Source: an endosymbiont of unidentified scaly snail isolate Monju (lineage in GTDB: Bacteria; Pseudomonadota; Gammaproteobacteria; Chromatiales; Chromatiaceae). From it: 64,000 nucleotides of DNA. How positions within the stretch are numbered: position 1 is the stretch's first letter; each line of letters starts with the position of its first letter. Positions 10,720 to 19,895 of this stretch are shown piece by piece. Location: the NCBI RefSeq assembly GCF_000801295.1, contig NZ_AP012978.1:992001-1056000 (forward strand). Direction: 5' to 3'. The notes under the pieces were generated by a model. The model had not been told where the DNA came from. It did no database searches and worked only from the letters and a program-made list of their open reading frames with translations. The position numbers and the translations under genes are program-made.

Positions 10720-10910
10720 CCACGAAGGGCACAAAGATCGTCTGGGCAGGAGGCCCTTCCCCGGGCCGAACCGTTCGCGGCGGGGACGCCGCTCCTGCCT
10801 GTAGGAGGTCCGTCGCCGGGCTGAACCGTTTGCGGCGGGGACGCCGCCCCCACGGGCAGGAGGCCCGCCTCGTTGAAAACCGTCGTGTTCTTCGCGCCCT
10901 TTGTGGTTTT
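10719..10910. repeat. mosaic intergenic repeat cluster (CCACGAAGGGCAC arms around GTAGGAG units)
   Basis: The gap holds two repeat types. Outer arms at 10719-10737 (accacgaagggcacaaag) and 10892-10908 (complement ccacaaagggcgcgaag) pair at 14 of 17 positions. Between them are two full units and one partial unit of a palindromic repeat with a GCAGGAGGCCC/GTAGGAGGTCC start and a CGGCGGGGACGCCGC core (10746-10799, 10800-10852, 10856-10870). The same unit recurs near 46762-46948 and 63726-63803. No coding potential is seen. Confidence 0.85.
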
Positions 10911-10913
10911 CCC

Positions 10914-11921
10914 CTAACCCAGCGCCTCGAAGGCCTTTTTCAGGCGCTCCGAGGCGTCGGGTGAGCGCAGCACACCGAGCAAGGGCTCGCGCATGCCCGG
11001 CAGGCGCAGCAGGTCGCCGACACAATGCGCGAACACGCCGGTGGGCACGGCTTCGTCGGCCAGCCTCTCCAGCCAGGCCCGGGCGGTGTCCGGGTCGTCC
11101 AGGGCTTCCCAGGCACGGCCGCCGATGGCTGCCAGCACCTCGGGGTCGGAGGATTGCGGACGCGCCAGGACCTCGCGGATGGCCGTCCGCAGCGGTTCTC
11201 GTGCGCCACGCGAGAGGCCGCGCAGCAGGGCAGCGAACAGGACAGGCGAGGTGAAGGGGGCGTCCAGGGCAAGACGCAGGCGCGCGTGCAGGGCCTGGTC
11301 GAGCCCGGGGCCGGGCACATGGTGCTCCAGGCACTGGCAGAGGGCGATCAGTGGCTCGGGCGGCAGGTGCGGAATGGCGCGGGCAAGCAGCCCGTCGTCG
11401 TCCTTATGCTGACGTGCCGCGATGTCCGCCAGCCCCTGAAAGCCGACAAAGCTCCATTGATCCCAGCCCAGTCGCCCCGCCAGGTAGTCGTGGGCATGGG
11501 CATGGTATTGCGAGGGGGGCAGGCCCAGAGCCTGGTGAACCTGGGCATGCAGGTTGGCCATCTTGTCCTCGCGCGGGGCGAAGGCCAGGGGGTTTTCGCG
11601 CAGTGCTTCGCCCAGTGTCTGCGGGTCGGGACCTTCGCTGGCGATCTCGGCGAAACGCCCCAGCAGGTAATCCCGGGTGGCCTGCACCAGCAGGCCCTGT
11701 TCGTCCAGGTCGAAACACAGGAACCAGATCAGGGGTTCCCGGTCGTCGCCAGGCGTCAGTACCAGGGCCAGCCAGGCCTTCTGCTGCATGGGGGTGGGCC
11801 AGGGACGATCGGCATGCTCGAAGGCCAGGAAGTCTTCGCGCGTGACCGGTGCCACCCGGCGTCCCAGGTCGTAGAAGCGCAGGGTGGCGCCGGTATTCTC
11901 GAGAAATTCCGTGAGTGTCAT
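10914..11921 (-). CDS. DUF3549-family protein
   Basis: A 335-residue soluble protein resembling the DUF3549 family of Gammaproteobacteria, whose function is unknown. The N-terminal third (TLTEFLENTGATLRFYDLGRRV) is the best-conserved part; the C-terminal half is an alpha-helical, leucine/alanine-rich repeat-like region. The ATG at 11921 overlaps the stop of ycgN as ATGA, so the two genes are translationally coupled. Frame open to 11987 has no support because it would lie inside ycgN. No catalytic motif or membrane segment is visible. Confidence 0.75.
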   Translation of the reverse strand: MTLTEFLENTGATLRFYDLGRRVAPVTREDFLAFEHADRPWPTPMQQKAWLALVLTPGDDREPLIWFLCFDLDEQGLLVQATRDYLLGRFAEIASEGPDPQTLGEALRENPLAFAPREDKMANLHAQVHQALGLPPSQYHAHAHDYLAGRLGWDQWSFVGFQGLADIAARQHKDDDGLLARAIPHLPPEPLIALCQCLEHHVPGPGLDQALHARLRLALDAPFTSPVLFAALLRGLSRGAREPLRTAIREVLARPQSSDPEVLAAIGGRAWEALDDPDTARAWLERLADEAVPTGVFAHCVGDLLRLPGMREPLLGVLRSPDASERLKKAFEALG

Positions 11922-12361
11922 TTCAGCCAGTCCACCAGGTGGTTCTCCAGGGCGTCGGCCTCGTCCTCGCAAACGGTGCGGTCGCATACTCGCTGCCCGG
12001 CGGATACCACCGAGTCGGGGTCACCACTCACCAGCGGGTGCCAGCTGGGCAGCGGTTTGCCCTCGGCCAGCAGCCGGTAGGCGCAGGACCGGGGCAGCCA
12101 GCCGGGGGAGCGCAAGGTGTCGAGCGTGATGGTGATGCAGTCGGAGGCCCGGGTCGAGCGGTTCGCATAGTCGGTGCAGCGCCCGGTCGCGGTATCCAGC
12201 AGGCGACAGTGGACATTGGTGAAGTGGATCTCTCCGGTATCTGCGTCCTCCAGCCGGTAGAGGCAGCAGCGGGCGCAGCCGTCGCACAGGGCCTCCCACT
12301 CCTCGCGGGTCATTTCCGCCAGCGTCTTGTGGCGCCAGAAATTGGGGTCGGGTCGCGTCAT
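11918..12361 (-). CDS. ycgN: YcgN family (UPF0260) cysteine-cluster protein
   Basis: A 147-residue protein of the YcgN/UPF0260 family, part of the zinc/iron-chelating CxxCxxCC group. The metal-binding signature CDGCARCCLY lies near residue 27, with further cysteines near 52 (HCRLL), 62 (GRCTDY), 75 (SDCITI), 92 (SCAYRLL) and 125/130 (VCDRTVCEDE), the last typical of the family. The N-terminus MTRPDPNFWRHKTLAEM is typical. The cellular function is not established. The gene is upstream of, and coupled to, the DUF3549 gene by a 4-bp overlap. Confidence 0.9.
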   Translation of the reverse strand: MTRPDPNFWRHKTLAEMTREEWEALCDGCARCCLYRLEDADTGEIHFTNVHCRLLDTATGRCTDYANRSTRASDCITITLDTLRSPGWLPRSCAYRLLAEGKPLPSWHPLVSGDPDSVVSAGQRVCDRTVCEDEADALENHLVDWLK

Positions 12362-12706
12362 GGCGGGGCATTGTACGCGGTCGGGAGGGGGGGTGCTGGT
12401 TGTATTAGCGATTATTTATACACAGGCCCCGTCCGGGCTTCCAACAAAGAAATATTTGCATATCCTGTTGTATCCAGTTTCTCATGAAGTTCATATAAGT
12501 TATTGTATATACGTGATAAAACGCCATTGTTCAAAAAATTGCCAATCTGACAGGGGGTATGAAGCCATGCGGCCCATGCTGCGACTTCAGCAGCTTTTTC
12601 ACAGAGTTATCCACAGCGGATGTGGAAAAGGGGAGGCCTGAACGAGGCTCGGGGGAAGTGGCGAGGAGCTACTGTGCAAGTGTGCCGGATCGGGCACAAT
12701 GACCGC
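12362..12706. other. 345-bp intergenic region, AT-rich, with DnaA-box sequences
   Basis: The stretch 12400-12560 is much richer in A+T than its surroundings. It holds one exact DnaA box TTATCCACA at 12607-12615 (+), a one-mismatch box TTATACACA at 12416-12424 (+), and TTTTCCACA on the minus strand at 12621-12629. No open frame longer than a few tens of codons is convincing. The stretch must also hold the divergent promoters of ycgN and xerD. Whether DnaA binds here is inference. Confidence 0.5.
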
Positions 12707-13615
12707 ATGCGTGTTGCTGTCCCCTCCTCGGAACAACGCCTGATCGAACGTTTTGCCGATGCCCTGTGGATGGAGCGCGGGCTGTCGGACAACACCCTGG
12801 CCGGCTATCGAACGGACCTGCAGGATCTGGCCGCCTGGCTGGCCGGGGAGGGGAGTGACCTGCTGCGCGCGTCGCGCGCGGAACTGCAGGCCTACCTGGC
12901 CTCGCTGGTACAGCGGGGGCTGAAGGTGCGGACCAGCGCGCGGCGTCTGTCCGGCCTGCGCCAGTTCTATCGCTGGGCTGCCCGCGAAGGCTTGACTGCC
13001 GAGGACCCCACGGCGCTGATCGAGATGCCACGGCAGGGGCACCCCCTCCCGCATTCGCTCACGGAATCCCAGGTCGAGGCCTTGCTCCAGGCCCCTGATC
13101 TCGACAGCCCCGAGGGGGTGCGCGACCGCTGCATGCTGGAATTGCTGTATGCCACGGGTCTGCGGGTGAGCGAGCTGGTCGGGTTGCGCGCCGAGCAGAT
13201 CGGCCTGGCCCAGGGGGTGGTGCGGGTGGTGGGCAAGGGCAACAAGGAGCGCCTGGTGCCCATGGGCGACGAGGCCGCGGACTGGGTGCGCCGTTTCGCT
13301 GCCGGTGCTCGCCGCGAGCTCCTGGGCGAGCGGGCCTGCGAGGCCTTTTTCCCGACCCGCAGGGGGGCGGGGATGACACGCCAGGCCTTCTGGTATCGCA
13401 TCAAGCAACATGCCCGACAGGCTGGCATCACCACGCCCCTGTCACCCCATACCCTGCGTCACGCCTTTGCCACCCACCTGTTGAACCATGGGGCCGATCT
13501 GCGTGTCGTACAGTTGTTGCTCGGACACAGTTCGCTCTCGACGACCCAGATCTACACCCATGTCGCGCGCGAGCGGCTGCAGCGTCTGTATGAGCAGCAT
13601 CATCCCAGGGCCTGA
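12707..13615 (+). CDS. xerD: site-specific tyrosine recombinase XerD
   Basis: XerD works with XerC at dif to resolve chromosome dimers at division. The 302-residue length fits. The N-terminal SAM-like domain (FADALWMERGLSDNTLAGYRTDL) is followed by the catalytic domain with R in ATGLRVSEL, K in GKGNKERLVP, HxxR in HTLRHAFATHLL, H in LLGHSSLSTTQ and the nucleophile Y in IYTHV. The C-terminus LYEQHHPRA is typical of XerD rather than XerC. dsbC follows, as in E. coli (xerD-dsbC), which supports the call. ATG at 12707 is preferred; the open frame further upstream has no family resemblance. AT-rich DNA with DnaA-box sequences lies immediately upstream. Confidence 0.93.
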   Translation: MRVAVPSSEQRLIERFADALWMERGLSDNTLAGYRTDLQDLAAWLAGEGSDLLRASRAELQAYLASLVQRGLKVRTSARRLSGLRQFYRWAAREGLTAEDPTALIEMPRQGHPLPHSLTESQVEALLQAPDLDSPEGVRDRCMLELLYATGLRVSELVGLRAEQIGLAQGVVRVVGKGNKERLVPMGDEAADWVRRFAAGARRELLGERACEAFFPTRRGAGMTRQAFWYRIKQHARQAGITTPLSPHTLRHAFATHLLNHGADLRVVQLLLGHSSLSTTQIYTHVARERLQRLYEQHHPRA

Positions 13616-13722
13616 CGACAGGGCAGGCGGTCCCGACACGAGGGTGAATGGACCGGCGCGGCATCTGTTGGTAGCCTTGAATCGTTTTGGCGCACCCAAT
13701 TTCTTCCCGAGAGATCCGACAC

Positions 13723-14442
13723 ATGAACAGATTGTTTTCGATGCTGGTGTGGTCCCTGCTGACCACCAGTCTGCTGGTCGGCCATGCCCAGGCCGCGACC
13801 GATGGTGCCGAGAAGGTGCGCGCCTCGCTGGCCGTGCTGATCCCGCACCTGAAGGTAGACTCGGTTACCCCCAGCCCCATCCCTGGCCTGTACGAGGTGA
13901 CCTTCGGCAACCATATCGTCTATGTCACCGAAGACGGCAAGTACCTGGTGCAAGGGCGCATCACCAACCTGGAGACGCGTGAACCGATCACGGAGCTGCG
14001 GGAGCGGGCGCTCAAGAAGGCGCTGCTCGATCGTCTCGACGAGAAGGACATGATCGTCTACGGCGACGAGGACCTGCCGTACACGGTCACGGTCTTCACC
14101 GATATCGATTGCCCCTACTGCCGCAAGCTGCACAGCCAGGTGGACCAGTACAACAAGGAAGGGATCCGTATCCGCTACCTTGCCTACCCGCGTGCCGGTC
14201 CCGGCAGCTCTTCCGAGAAGAAGGCCGAGGCCGTGTGGTGTGCAGAGGATCGCAAGCAGGCGATGACCCTGGCCAAGTCGGGCGGCAAGGTGCCGTATCG
14301 CAAGTGCGACAACCCGGTGCGCGAGCAGTATCGCCTGGGCCAGGACCTGGGTATCACGGGCACGCCGGCGCTGGTCCTGGACGATGGCGAGATCATCCCG
14401 GGTTATGTGCCGCCGAAGCAGCTGCGGGCGGCCCTGGACTAG
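13723..14442 (+). CDS. dsbC: thiol:disulfide interchange protein DsbC
   Basis: A periplasmic disulfide isomerase of 239 residues. A signal peptide occupies residues 1-24 (ends GHAQA). An N-terminal dimerisation domain (LKVDSVTPSPIPGLYEVTFG, then HIVYVTEDGKYLVQG) is followed by the thioredoxin-like domain with active site DCPYC near residue 127 and a cis-proline loop GTPALVLDDG. A second cysteine pair (WCAEDR and KCDNP) matches the structural disulfide of DsbC. The location directly after xerD is the classical gammaproteobacterial order. ATG at 13723 is chosen because it precedes the signal peptide; an upstream in-frame start at 13687 adds a polar stretch. Confidence 0.93.
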   Translation: MNRLFSMLVWSLLTTSLLVGHAQAATDGAEKVRASLAVLIPHLKVDSVTPSPIPGLYEVTFGNHIVYVTEDGKYLVQGRITNLETREPITELRERALKKALLDRLDEKDMIVYGDEDLPYTVTVFTDIDCPYCRKLHSQVDQYNKEGIRIRYLAYPRAGPGSSSEKKAEAVWCAEDRKQAMTLAKSGGKVPYRKCDNPVREQYRLGQDLGITGTPALVLDDGEIIPGYVPPKQLRAALD

Positions 14443-14481
14443 CGCAAGGCGGCCATGGGCGGAAACAACTGAAATCCCGAG

Positions 14482-15234
14482 ATGGCGGTACACCCCCTGG
14501 AATGCGCGCACCTCACGCACGTGGGGCTCGTGCGGCAGCACAACGAGGACTATCTGGCCTGCTTCCCCGACCAGGGCATCCTGGTGCTGGGTGACGGCAT
14601 GGGCGGCCACCGGGCAGGGGAGATCGCCTCGCGCATCGCCATGGAGGCAGCGGCCGAGGCCCTGCTGCCGGCGCAGGAGGAAGATGCCGCCGACGATCTC
14701 GAGAGCCTGTTGCGCATCGGCCGTGCCGCCGAGGTGGCCAATCGCGCGGTGTTCGCGGCGGTGGATCGCGACCCTGGCCTGCGCGGTATGGGTACTACCC
14801 TGGTGGCCGCCATGTTCCGTGAGCGGCACGTCTATTTCTCGCACGTCGGTGATTCGCGCCTGTACCGGCTGCGTGACGGCTACCTGCGTTGCCTGACCCG
14901 CGATCATTCCCTGGTGCAGGAGGTGCTGGACAACGGCCTGTTCGCGAACCGTGCCGAGGTCCATGCCGCCGGTATTCGCGACAACATCCTGACCCGCTGC
15001 ATCGGGCTGGACCCCGACATGGAGGTGGACGTGGGGGATGCCGAACTGCAACAGGGTGATATCTACCTGGCATGCAGTGACGGGCTGTGTGGCCGGGTCA
15101 GCGACGAGACCCTGCGTCACGTGATGCTGTCTCACCCCGACCTGGAGGGTATGGCGCGTGAGTTGATGGACGTGGCGCTGGCTGCCGGCGGGCAGGACAA
15201 CATCAGCATCATCCTGGCGCGGCCGCAGCTCTGA
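14482..15234 (+). CDS. PP2C-family serine/threonine phosphatase
   Basis: A 250-residue bacterial PP2C (Stp/PrpC type) that removes phosphate from serine or threonine using two metal ions. The motifs are in order: metal-binding E in QHNEDYL, DGMGGHRAGE near residue 38-47, GMGTTLVAA near 102, HVGDSRLYRL near 118, SDGLCGRVSD near 200 and GGQDNISIIL at the end. No transmembrane segment. The partner kinase is not next to it; dsbC is 40 bp upstream on the same strand, and the convergent ferredoxin gene lies 30 bp downstream. Substrate unknown. Confidence 0.88.
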   Translation: MAVHPLECAHLTHVGLVRQHNEDYLACFPDQGILVLGDGMGGHRAGEIASRIAMEAAAEALLPAQEEDAADDLESLLRIGRAAEVANRAVFAAVDRDPGLRGMGTTLVAAMFRERHVYFSHVGDSRLYRLRDGYLRCLTRDHSLVQEVLDNGLFANRAEVHAAGIRDNILTRCIGLDPDMEVDVGDAELQQGDIYLACSDGLCGRVSDETLRHVMLSHPDLEGMARELMDVALAAGGQDNISIILARPQL

Positions 15235-15264
15235 ATCGTGGCGGGGTGTGATTCCGGCCGGGGG

Positions 15265-15588
15265 TCAGCGTTCCAGTAATGGCAACTTGTTCGGCGTGCC
15301 GTTCCACTCGTCGGCGTCGGGTGGTGGGTCCTTCTTCTGGCTGATCACCGGCCACTCGGCAGCCAGCTCGGCGTTCAGCGCCAGGAACTGTTCCTGGTCC
15401 GGTGGCAGATCGTCATCGGAGACGATGGCCTCGGCCGGGCATTCGGGTTCGCACAGGGCGCAGTCGATGCACTCGTCGGGGTCGATCACCAGGAAGTTTG
15501 GCCCTTCGCGAAAGCAGTCCACCGGACAGACTTCGACACAGTCGGTGTATTTGCACTTGATGCAGTTTTCGAGGACGACAAAGGTCAT
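15265..15588 (-). CDS. fdxA: seven-iron ferredoxin FdxA
   Basis: A 107-residue [3Fe-4S][4Fe-4S] ferredoxin. The first motif [18 protein letters not shown] and the second [12 protein letters not shown], near residues 9-25 and 40-51, have the 7Fe pattern. A C-terminal extension ([25 protein letters not shown]) is typical of FdxA of proteobacteria. It is a low-potential cytoplasmic electron carrier with uncertain partners. GGAG lies six bases before the ATG. It is transcribed alone, convergent with the PP2C gene. Confidence 0.93.
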   Translation of the reverse strand: MTFVVLENCIKCKYTDCVEVCPVDCFREGPNFLVIDPDECIDCALCEPECPAEAIVSDDDLPPDQEQFLALNAELAAEWPVISQKKDPPPDADEWNGTPNKLPLLER

Positions 15589-15713
15589 GGCGTTCTCCTT
15601 GCTTGTTACCGACTATAGCTCAATATGGTGTCCTTCGAGGGCATGTCGAGAGCAGGGTTGTGCACCAGCATCAATAGTCGGTGGGCCAGGCAACGCCCGG
15701 TGACTGGGAAAGC

Positions 15714-16160
15714 CTATTCCAATGCGTTCGATGCTTCGGTCGTCTCCGGATGACCGGTGTGCCGCATGTGCATCGCCAGGGCGTTGTCCATGGTGGCGGC
15801 GTGCTGCTCGAACCAGGCCGGCAACTGCTCGACCAGTTGTCGGGCGGGAGCCAATTCTCCGCCACGCGCGCGGCGCAAGGTCTCTTCCATGGCTTCCAGT
15901 ACCCGCTGGTGCTCACCGCGGTGGATCATGATCGGCGGAAAGCCGCACTCTTCCATCCAGCGGTTCTCGCGTTCGAAATGCTCGTGGGTATGGGCGACCA
16001 GTTCCTGCAGTGCGCTGGCCAGTTCTTCATCGGGTGCGCGCAGTGCACGGTCAACCCGCTCGACGAATTCTCGATGCACCGCGTCCATGGTGGCGATGCC
16101 TTTCTCGAGCTTTGAATCCCATTCATAGACCATCGCGGCGTTCTCCATTGGTTCAGGCAT
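15714..16160 (-). CDS. bacteriohemerythrin
   Basis: A single-domain hemerythrin of about 148 residues that binds O2 at a di-iron site. The iron ligands are seen in order: H in TMDAVHREF, H and E in HTHEHFERENRW, H and E in HRGEHQ, H in WFEQHAATMD with the final H/D cluster (MDNALAMHM). The domain begins at MVYEWDSKLEKGI. Starts at 16160, 16148 and 16133 are all possible; the first overlaps the stop of a small frame upstream. It may serve as oxygen sensor or carrier in a micro-oxic sulfur oxidiser (inference). Confidence 0.88.
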   Translation of the reverse strand: MPEPMENAAMVYEWDSKLEKGIATMDAVHREFVERVDRALRAPDEELASALQELVAHTHEHFERENRWMEECGFPPIMIHRGEHQRVLEAMEETLRRARGGELAPARQLVEQLPAWFEQHAATMDNALAMHMRHTGHPETTEASNALE

Positions 16161-16284
16161 TCCCGCGCAAGCGCTCCCGGAGACCCAATGCCAGCAGTCT
16201 CACGGCGAACCAGAGAAAACCGGGAAGCTGCCGCAGCAGCCCCCCTTGATGTCGCTTGCCGCTACAGGGCAGGGAGATGCACAT
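16153..16284 (-). CDS. possible 43-residue small protein between valS and hemerythrin gene
   Basis: A 43-codon frame fills the gap between valS and the hemerythrin gene. It has an ATG start, an amphipathic C-terminal helix (LPGFLWFAVRLLALGLRERL) and a TGA that overlaps the hemerythrin start (ATGCCTGA), which would couple translation. The gap and overlap are suggestive, but there is no recognised family and no strong ribosome binding site. It may be chance. Confidence 0.25.
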   Translation of the reverse strand: MCISLPCSGKRHQGGLLRQLPGFLWFAVRLLALGLRERLRGNA

Positions 16285-16296
16285 CGTTCAGGTGTT

Positions 16297-19119
16297 CTAC
16301 AGACTCCTTATCTTGTCCAATTGTGTCGCCAGTTGTTCGAGTGCGCCTTGAGATTTGTCAAGCCGGTCGCGCTCCTTCTGCACCACCGCAGCGGGCGCCT
16401 TGTCCACGAAGTTGGGATTCTCCAGCTTCTTGCGCACCCGCGCGATGTCGGCCTCGAGCTTGCCGATCTCCTTTTCGAGGCGTGTGATCTCGGCCTCCTT
16501 GTCGATCAGGCCGGCCAGCGGGATCAGGATCTTCATCTCGCCGACCAGGGCGATGGCCGACTCGGGTTCCCTGCTGTCTTTCTCCAGCACCTCGATGGAC
16601 TCCGGCCGGGCCAGGGCGTCGAGGTACAGGCGGTGGCGGGCGAGGCGCTCGCGATCTCGTTCGCTGGCATTGGCCAGCAGGATGGGCACCGGTTTGCCCG
16701 GGGCGATGTTCATCTCGCCCTTGATGCGGCGCACGCCCAGGATGAACTGCATGACCCAGTCCATTTCGGCCTCGGCGTCACTGTCCTGCCAGCCGGCGTC
16801 GACCTGTGGCCAGGACTGGCGCATGATGGTCTCTCCCTCGGCGCCGGCCAGCGAACGCACGCGTTGCCAGATCTCCTCGGTGATGAAGGGCATCACCGGG
16901 TGGGTCAGGCGCAGCAGGGTCTCGAGTACCTGCACCAGGGTCTGGCGGGTGCCGCGACGCTGGGCCTCGGTGGTGTCGGGTGCGTTGAGCACCGCCTTGG
17001 ACAGTTCCAGGTACCAGTCGCAGTACTGGTTCCAGATGAAGTCGTGCAGGGCATTGGCCATCTGGTCGAAGCGGTAGCCCTCGATGGCGGTGGTGACCTC
17101 CGTGATCACCTGCTGCAGACGGGCGCGGATCCAGCGATCGGCCGCCGAGTATTCGACCGGCTCACCACCCAGCCCGCAGTCCTGGCCCTCGGTGTTCATC
17201 AGCACGTAGCGCGCCGCGTTCCACAGCTTGTTGCAGAAGTTGCGATAGCCTTCGATGCGCCCCAGGTCGAACTTGATGTCGCGCCCGGTGGCGGCCAGCG
17301 CGGCGAAGGTGAAGCGCAGGGCGTCGGTGCCGAAGCTGGGGATACCCTCGGGAAACTCCTTGCGTGTCTGCTGCTCGATCTTTTTCGCCAGTTGCGGCTG
17401 CATCATGCCGCGGGTGCGCTTGGCGATCAGGTCCTCGAGCGAGATACCGTCGATCAGGTCGATGGGATCGAGCACGTTGCCCTTGGACTTGGACATCTTC
17501 TGACCCTGCGAGTCGCGCACCAGGCCGTGCACATAGACCTCGCGGAAGGGCACGTCATCCATGAACTTGAGCCCCATCATGATCATGCGCGCGACCCAGA
17601 AGAAGATGATGTCGAAGCCCGTGAGCAGCACACTGGTGGGGTAGAAGGTGCGCAGGCGCTCGGTGTCCTCGGGCCAGCCGAGGGTGGAGAAGGGCCACAG
17701 CGCCGAGCTGAACCAGGTGTCGAGCACGTCCTCGTCCTGGGTCAGCGGGTAGTCAGGGGCCAGCTCGTGCTTCTCGCGCACCTCGGCCTCGGAGCGGCCG
17801 ACATAGACATTGCCCTCGGCGTCGTACCAGGCCGGTATGCGGTGGCCCCACCAGATCTGGCGGCTGATGCACCAGTCCTGGATGTTGCGCATCCACTCGA
17901 AGTAGGTGTTCTTCCAGTTGTCGGGCACGAAGCGGATGCGGCCCGACTCCACCGCCTCGATGGCCGGTTTCGCCAGCGGGCCGACCTTGACGTACCACTG
18001 GTCGGTGAGGAAGGGCTCGATGACCACACCGGAGCGGTCGCCGCGCGGCACCATCAGCTTGTGATCGACAACCTTCTCGAGGAGCCCGGCGGCCTCCAGG
18101 TCGGCGACGATGGCCTTGCGCGCCTCATAGCGGTCCAGGCCGATGTACTTCGCCGGGATCAGTTCACTCTCTTCGGGCAGGTTCTCGCGGATCGCCGCGT
18201 CCACGGTGAAGATGTTGATCAGGCCGCCATGGATCTGTTCGGCAATGGCCTTCTCGTCACGGTGGCGCAGCCAGACCTCGTAGTCGTTGAAGTCGTGCGC
18301 CGGGGTGATCTTCACGCAGCCGGTGCCGAACTCGGGGTCGGCATGCTCGTCGGCGACGACCGGGATCTTGCGGCCGGTCAGCGGCAGTTCCACCAGTTCG
18401 CCGATCAGGTGCTTGTAGCGCTCGTCCTCGGGGTTCACCGCCACCGCGCAGTCGCCCAGCATGGTCTCGGGGCGGGTAGTGGAAACCACCAGGTAGCCGG
18501 TACCGTTGGACAGCGGGTAGCGCATGTGCCACATGTGGCCGGCCTCTTCCTCGGAGATCACCTCCAGGTCGGAGACCGCAGTGTGCAGCTTCGGGTCCCA
18601 GTTGACCAGGCGTTTGCCGCGATAGATCAGGCCCTCCTCGTAGAGGCGCACGAAGACTTCCTTCACGGCTTCGGACAGACCCTCGTCCATGGTGAAGCGC
18701 TCGTGTGCCCAGTCCAGCGAGGAGCCCAGGCGGCGCAGCTGGCGGGTGATGGTGCCGCCGGACTCTTCCTTCCATTCCCAGATGCGCTCGATGAACTTGT
18801 CACGGCCCAGGTCGTGGCGGCTGAGACCCTCGGCCTCGAGCTGGCGTTCGACCACCATCTGGGTGGCGATGCCGGCGTGGTCGGTGCCGGGTTGCCAGAG
18901 GGTTTTGTCGCCTTTCATGCGGTGATAGCGGATCAGGGTGTCCATCACCGTGTTGTTGAAGCCGTGCCCCATGTGCAGGCTGCCGGTGACGTTCGGCGGC
19001 GGGATCATGATGCAGTAGGGCGCGCCCGGCGCATTCATGTCAGGGGCGAACCAGCCCTTGCTCTCCCAGGTTTGGTACCAGCGTTGTTCGATGACGTGCG
19101 GGTTGTAGGTATTGTCCAT
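16297..19119 (-). CDS. valS: valyl-tRNA synthetase
   Basis: A class I aminoacyl-tRNA synthetase of 940 residues, normal for ValS. The HIGH motif appears as [13 protein letters not shown] near residue 40 and KMSKS as [13 protein letters not shown] near 540. The editing (CP1) domain lies between, with [10 protein letters not shown] visible. The C-terminal coiled-coil arm ([29 protein letters not shown]) that contacts tRNA is complete. It charges tRNA-Val and hydrolyses mischarged Thr-tRNA. Transcribed leftward, probably with the small frame and the hemerythrin gene after it. The long open frame on the opposite strand is a shadow of its codon bias. Confidence 0.98.
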   Translation of the reverse strand: MDNTYNPHVIEQRWYQTWESKGWFAPDMNAPGAPYCIMIPPPNVTGSLHMGHGFNNTVMDTLIRYHRMKGDKTLWQPGTDHAGIATQMVVERQLEAEGLSRHDLGRDKFIERIWEWKEESGGTITRQLRRLGSSLDWAHERFTMDEGLSEAVKEVFVRLYEEGLIYRGKRLVNWDPKLHTAVSDLEVISEEEAGHMWHMRYPLSNGTGYLVVSTTRPETMLGDCAVAVNPEDERYKHLIGELVELPLTGRKIPVVADEHADPEFGTGCVKITPAHDFNDYEVWLRHRDEKAIAEQIHGGLINIFTVDAAIRENLPEESELIPAKYIGLDRYEARKAIVADLEAAGLLEKVVDHKLMVPRGDRSGVVIEPFLTDQWYVKVGPLAKPAIEAVESGRIRFVPDNWKNTYFEWMRNIQDWCISRQIWWGHRIPAWYDAEGNVYVGRSEAEVREKHELAPDYPLTQDEDVLDTWFSSALWPFSTLGWPEDTERLRTFYPTSVLLTGFDIIFFWVARMIMMGLKFMDDVPFREVYVHGLVRDSQGQKMSKSKGNVLDPIDLIDGISLEDLIAKRTRGMMQPQLAKKIEQQTRKEFPEGIPSFGTDALRFTFAALAATGRDIKFDLGRIEGYRNFCNKLWNAARYVLMNTEGQDCGLGGEPVEYSAADRWIRARLQQVITEVTTAIEGYRFDQMANALHDFIWNQYCDWYLELSKAVLNAPDTTEAQRRGTRQTLVQVLETLLRLTHPVMPFITEEIWQRVRSLAGAEGETIMRQSWPQVDAGWQDSDAEAEMDWVMQFILGVRRIKGEMNIAPGKPVPILLANASERDRERLARHRLYLDALARPESIEVLEKDSREPESAIALVGEMKILIPLAGLIDKEAEITRLEKEIGKLEADIARVRKKLENPNFVDKAPAAVVQKERDRLDKSQGALEQLATQLDKIRSL

Positions 19120-19319
19120 TGGCGTGGATTCCGGCCGATGTGCGAAAAGCCGCGATTATAGGGGATGGCTGGTGTCGACGAAGCGGAATTGTCCCCCTCC
19201 CGGCATCCCTCGCAGGCGGGGGAGGGGCGAGGAGGAGCGCATCGCCGGTTCAGAGTCGGGGTGGATTGGCGGAGTTGCTAGAATGCGGGCTTCTCGTACT
19301 CGTTGTCTTTGTGCATACC

Positions 19320-19895
19320 ATGAAACGACTGTCCATTCTTCTGCTGGGGTTGCTGGTCCTGCCTGCGCATGCCCATGTCGCCGGCGGCCTGGCCGGGGGC
19401 TTCACGGCCGGCCTGTTGCACCCGGTGCTGGGCCTGGATCACGTGGTGGCCATGGTCGCGGTCGGCCTGTGGGGTGCCTTCCTGGGGCAGCCGGCGATCT
19501 GGCTGTTGCCGGTGGTGTTTCCGTTGGTGATGACCGTCGGTGGGGCGCTGGGTATTCTGGGCGTACCCTGGCCAGCGGTGGAGACCGGTATCGCCGTGTC
19601 GGCCATCGTGCTGGGCCTGATGGTGGCCTTCGCGGTGCGTCCGCCGCTGTGGCTGGCGGCACTCATCGTGGGTTTCTTTGCGGTCTTCCACGGTTATGCG
19701 CACGGTGCCGAGCTGCCGTCTTCCGCCGGACCCCTGGCCTTCAGTCTGGGTTTTGTGGTCTCCACCGGACTGCTGCACCTCTCAGGGGTAGCGTTGGGTT
19801 TGCTCACCCGCTGGCAGGGGGGGCGGCGCCTGGTGCAGGCCGGAGGCGGGGTGATCGCGCTGATCGGCGTGGCCTACCTGGTGGGCTTGCTGTGA
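19320..19895 (+). CDS. hupE: HupE/UreJ-family membrane protein
   Basis: A 191-residue integral membrane protein with a signal peptide (ends PAHAHV) and about six transmembrane helices. The family metal motif HPVLGLDHVVAM lies near residue 37 of the precursor, and GFFAVFHGYAHGAELP carries a second histidine cluster. HupE/UreJ proteins are nickel or cobalt permeases associated with hydrogenase or urease; no such enzyme lies in this window, so the metal is unknown. The following gene starts inside its stop codon (GTGA overlap). ATG at 19320 begins the signal peptide and is preferred to the longer frame. Confidence 0.88.
   Translation: MKRLSILLLGLLVLPAHAHVAGGLAGGFTAGLLHPVLGLDHVVAMVAVGLWGAFLGQPAIWLLPVVFPLVMTVGGALGILGVPWPAVETGIAVSAIVLGLMVAFAVRPPLWLAALIVGFFAVFHGYAHGAELPSSAGPLAFSLGFVVSTGLLHLSGVALGLLTRWQGGRRLVQAGGGVIALIGVAYLVGLL

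Noticed and set aside
10719-10910. CRISPR array
   Set aside because: Repeats are few, palindromic, adjacent and without regular unique spacers; no cas genes in the window.
12400-12630. Chromosomal replication origin
   Set aside because: Only three DnaA-box-like words, no dnaA, dnaN, rpmH or gidA-mioC context; kept only as a candidate DnaA-binding site.
16246-19161. 971-codon open frame antisense to valS
   Set aside because: It is a shadow of ValS, which has intact HIGH and KMSKS motifs.
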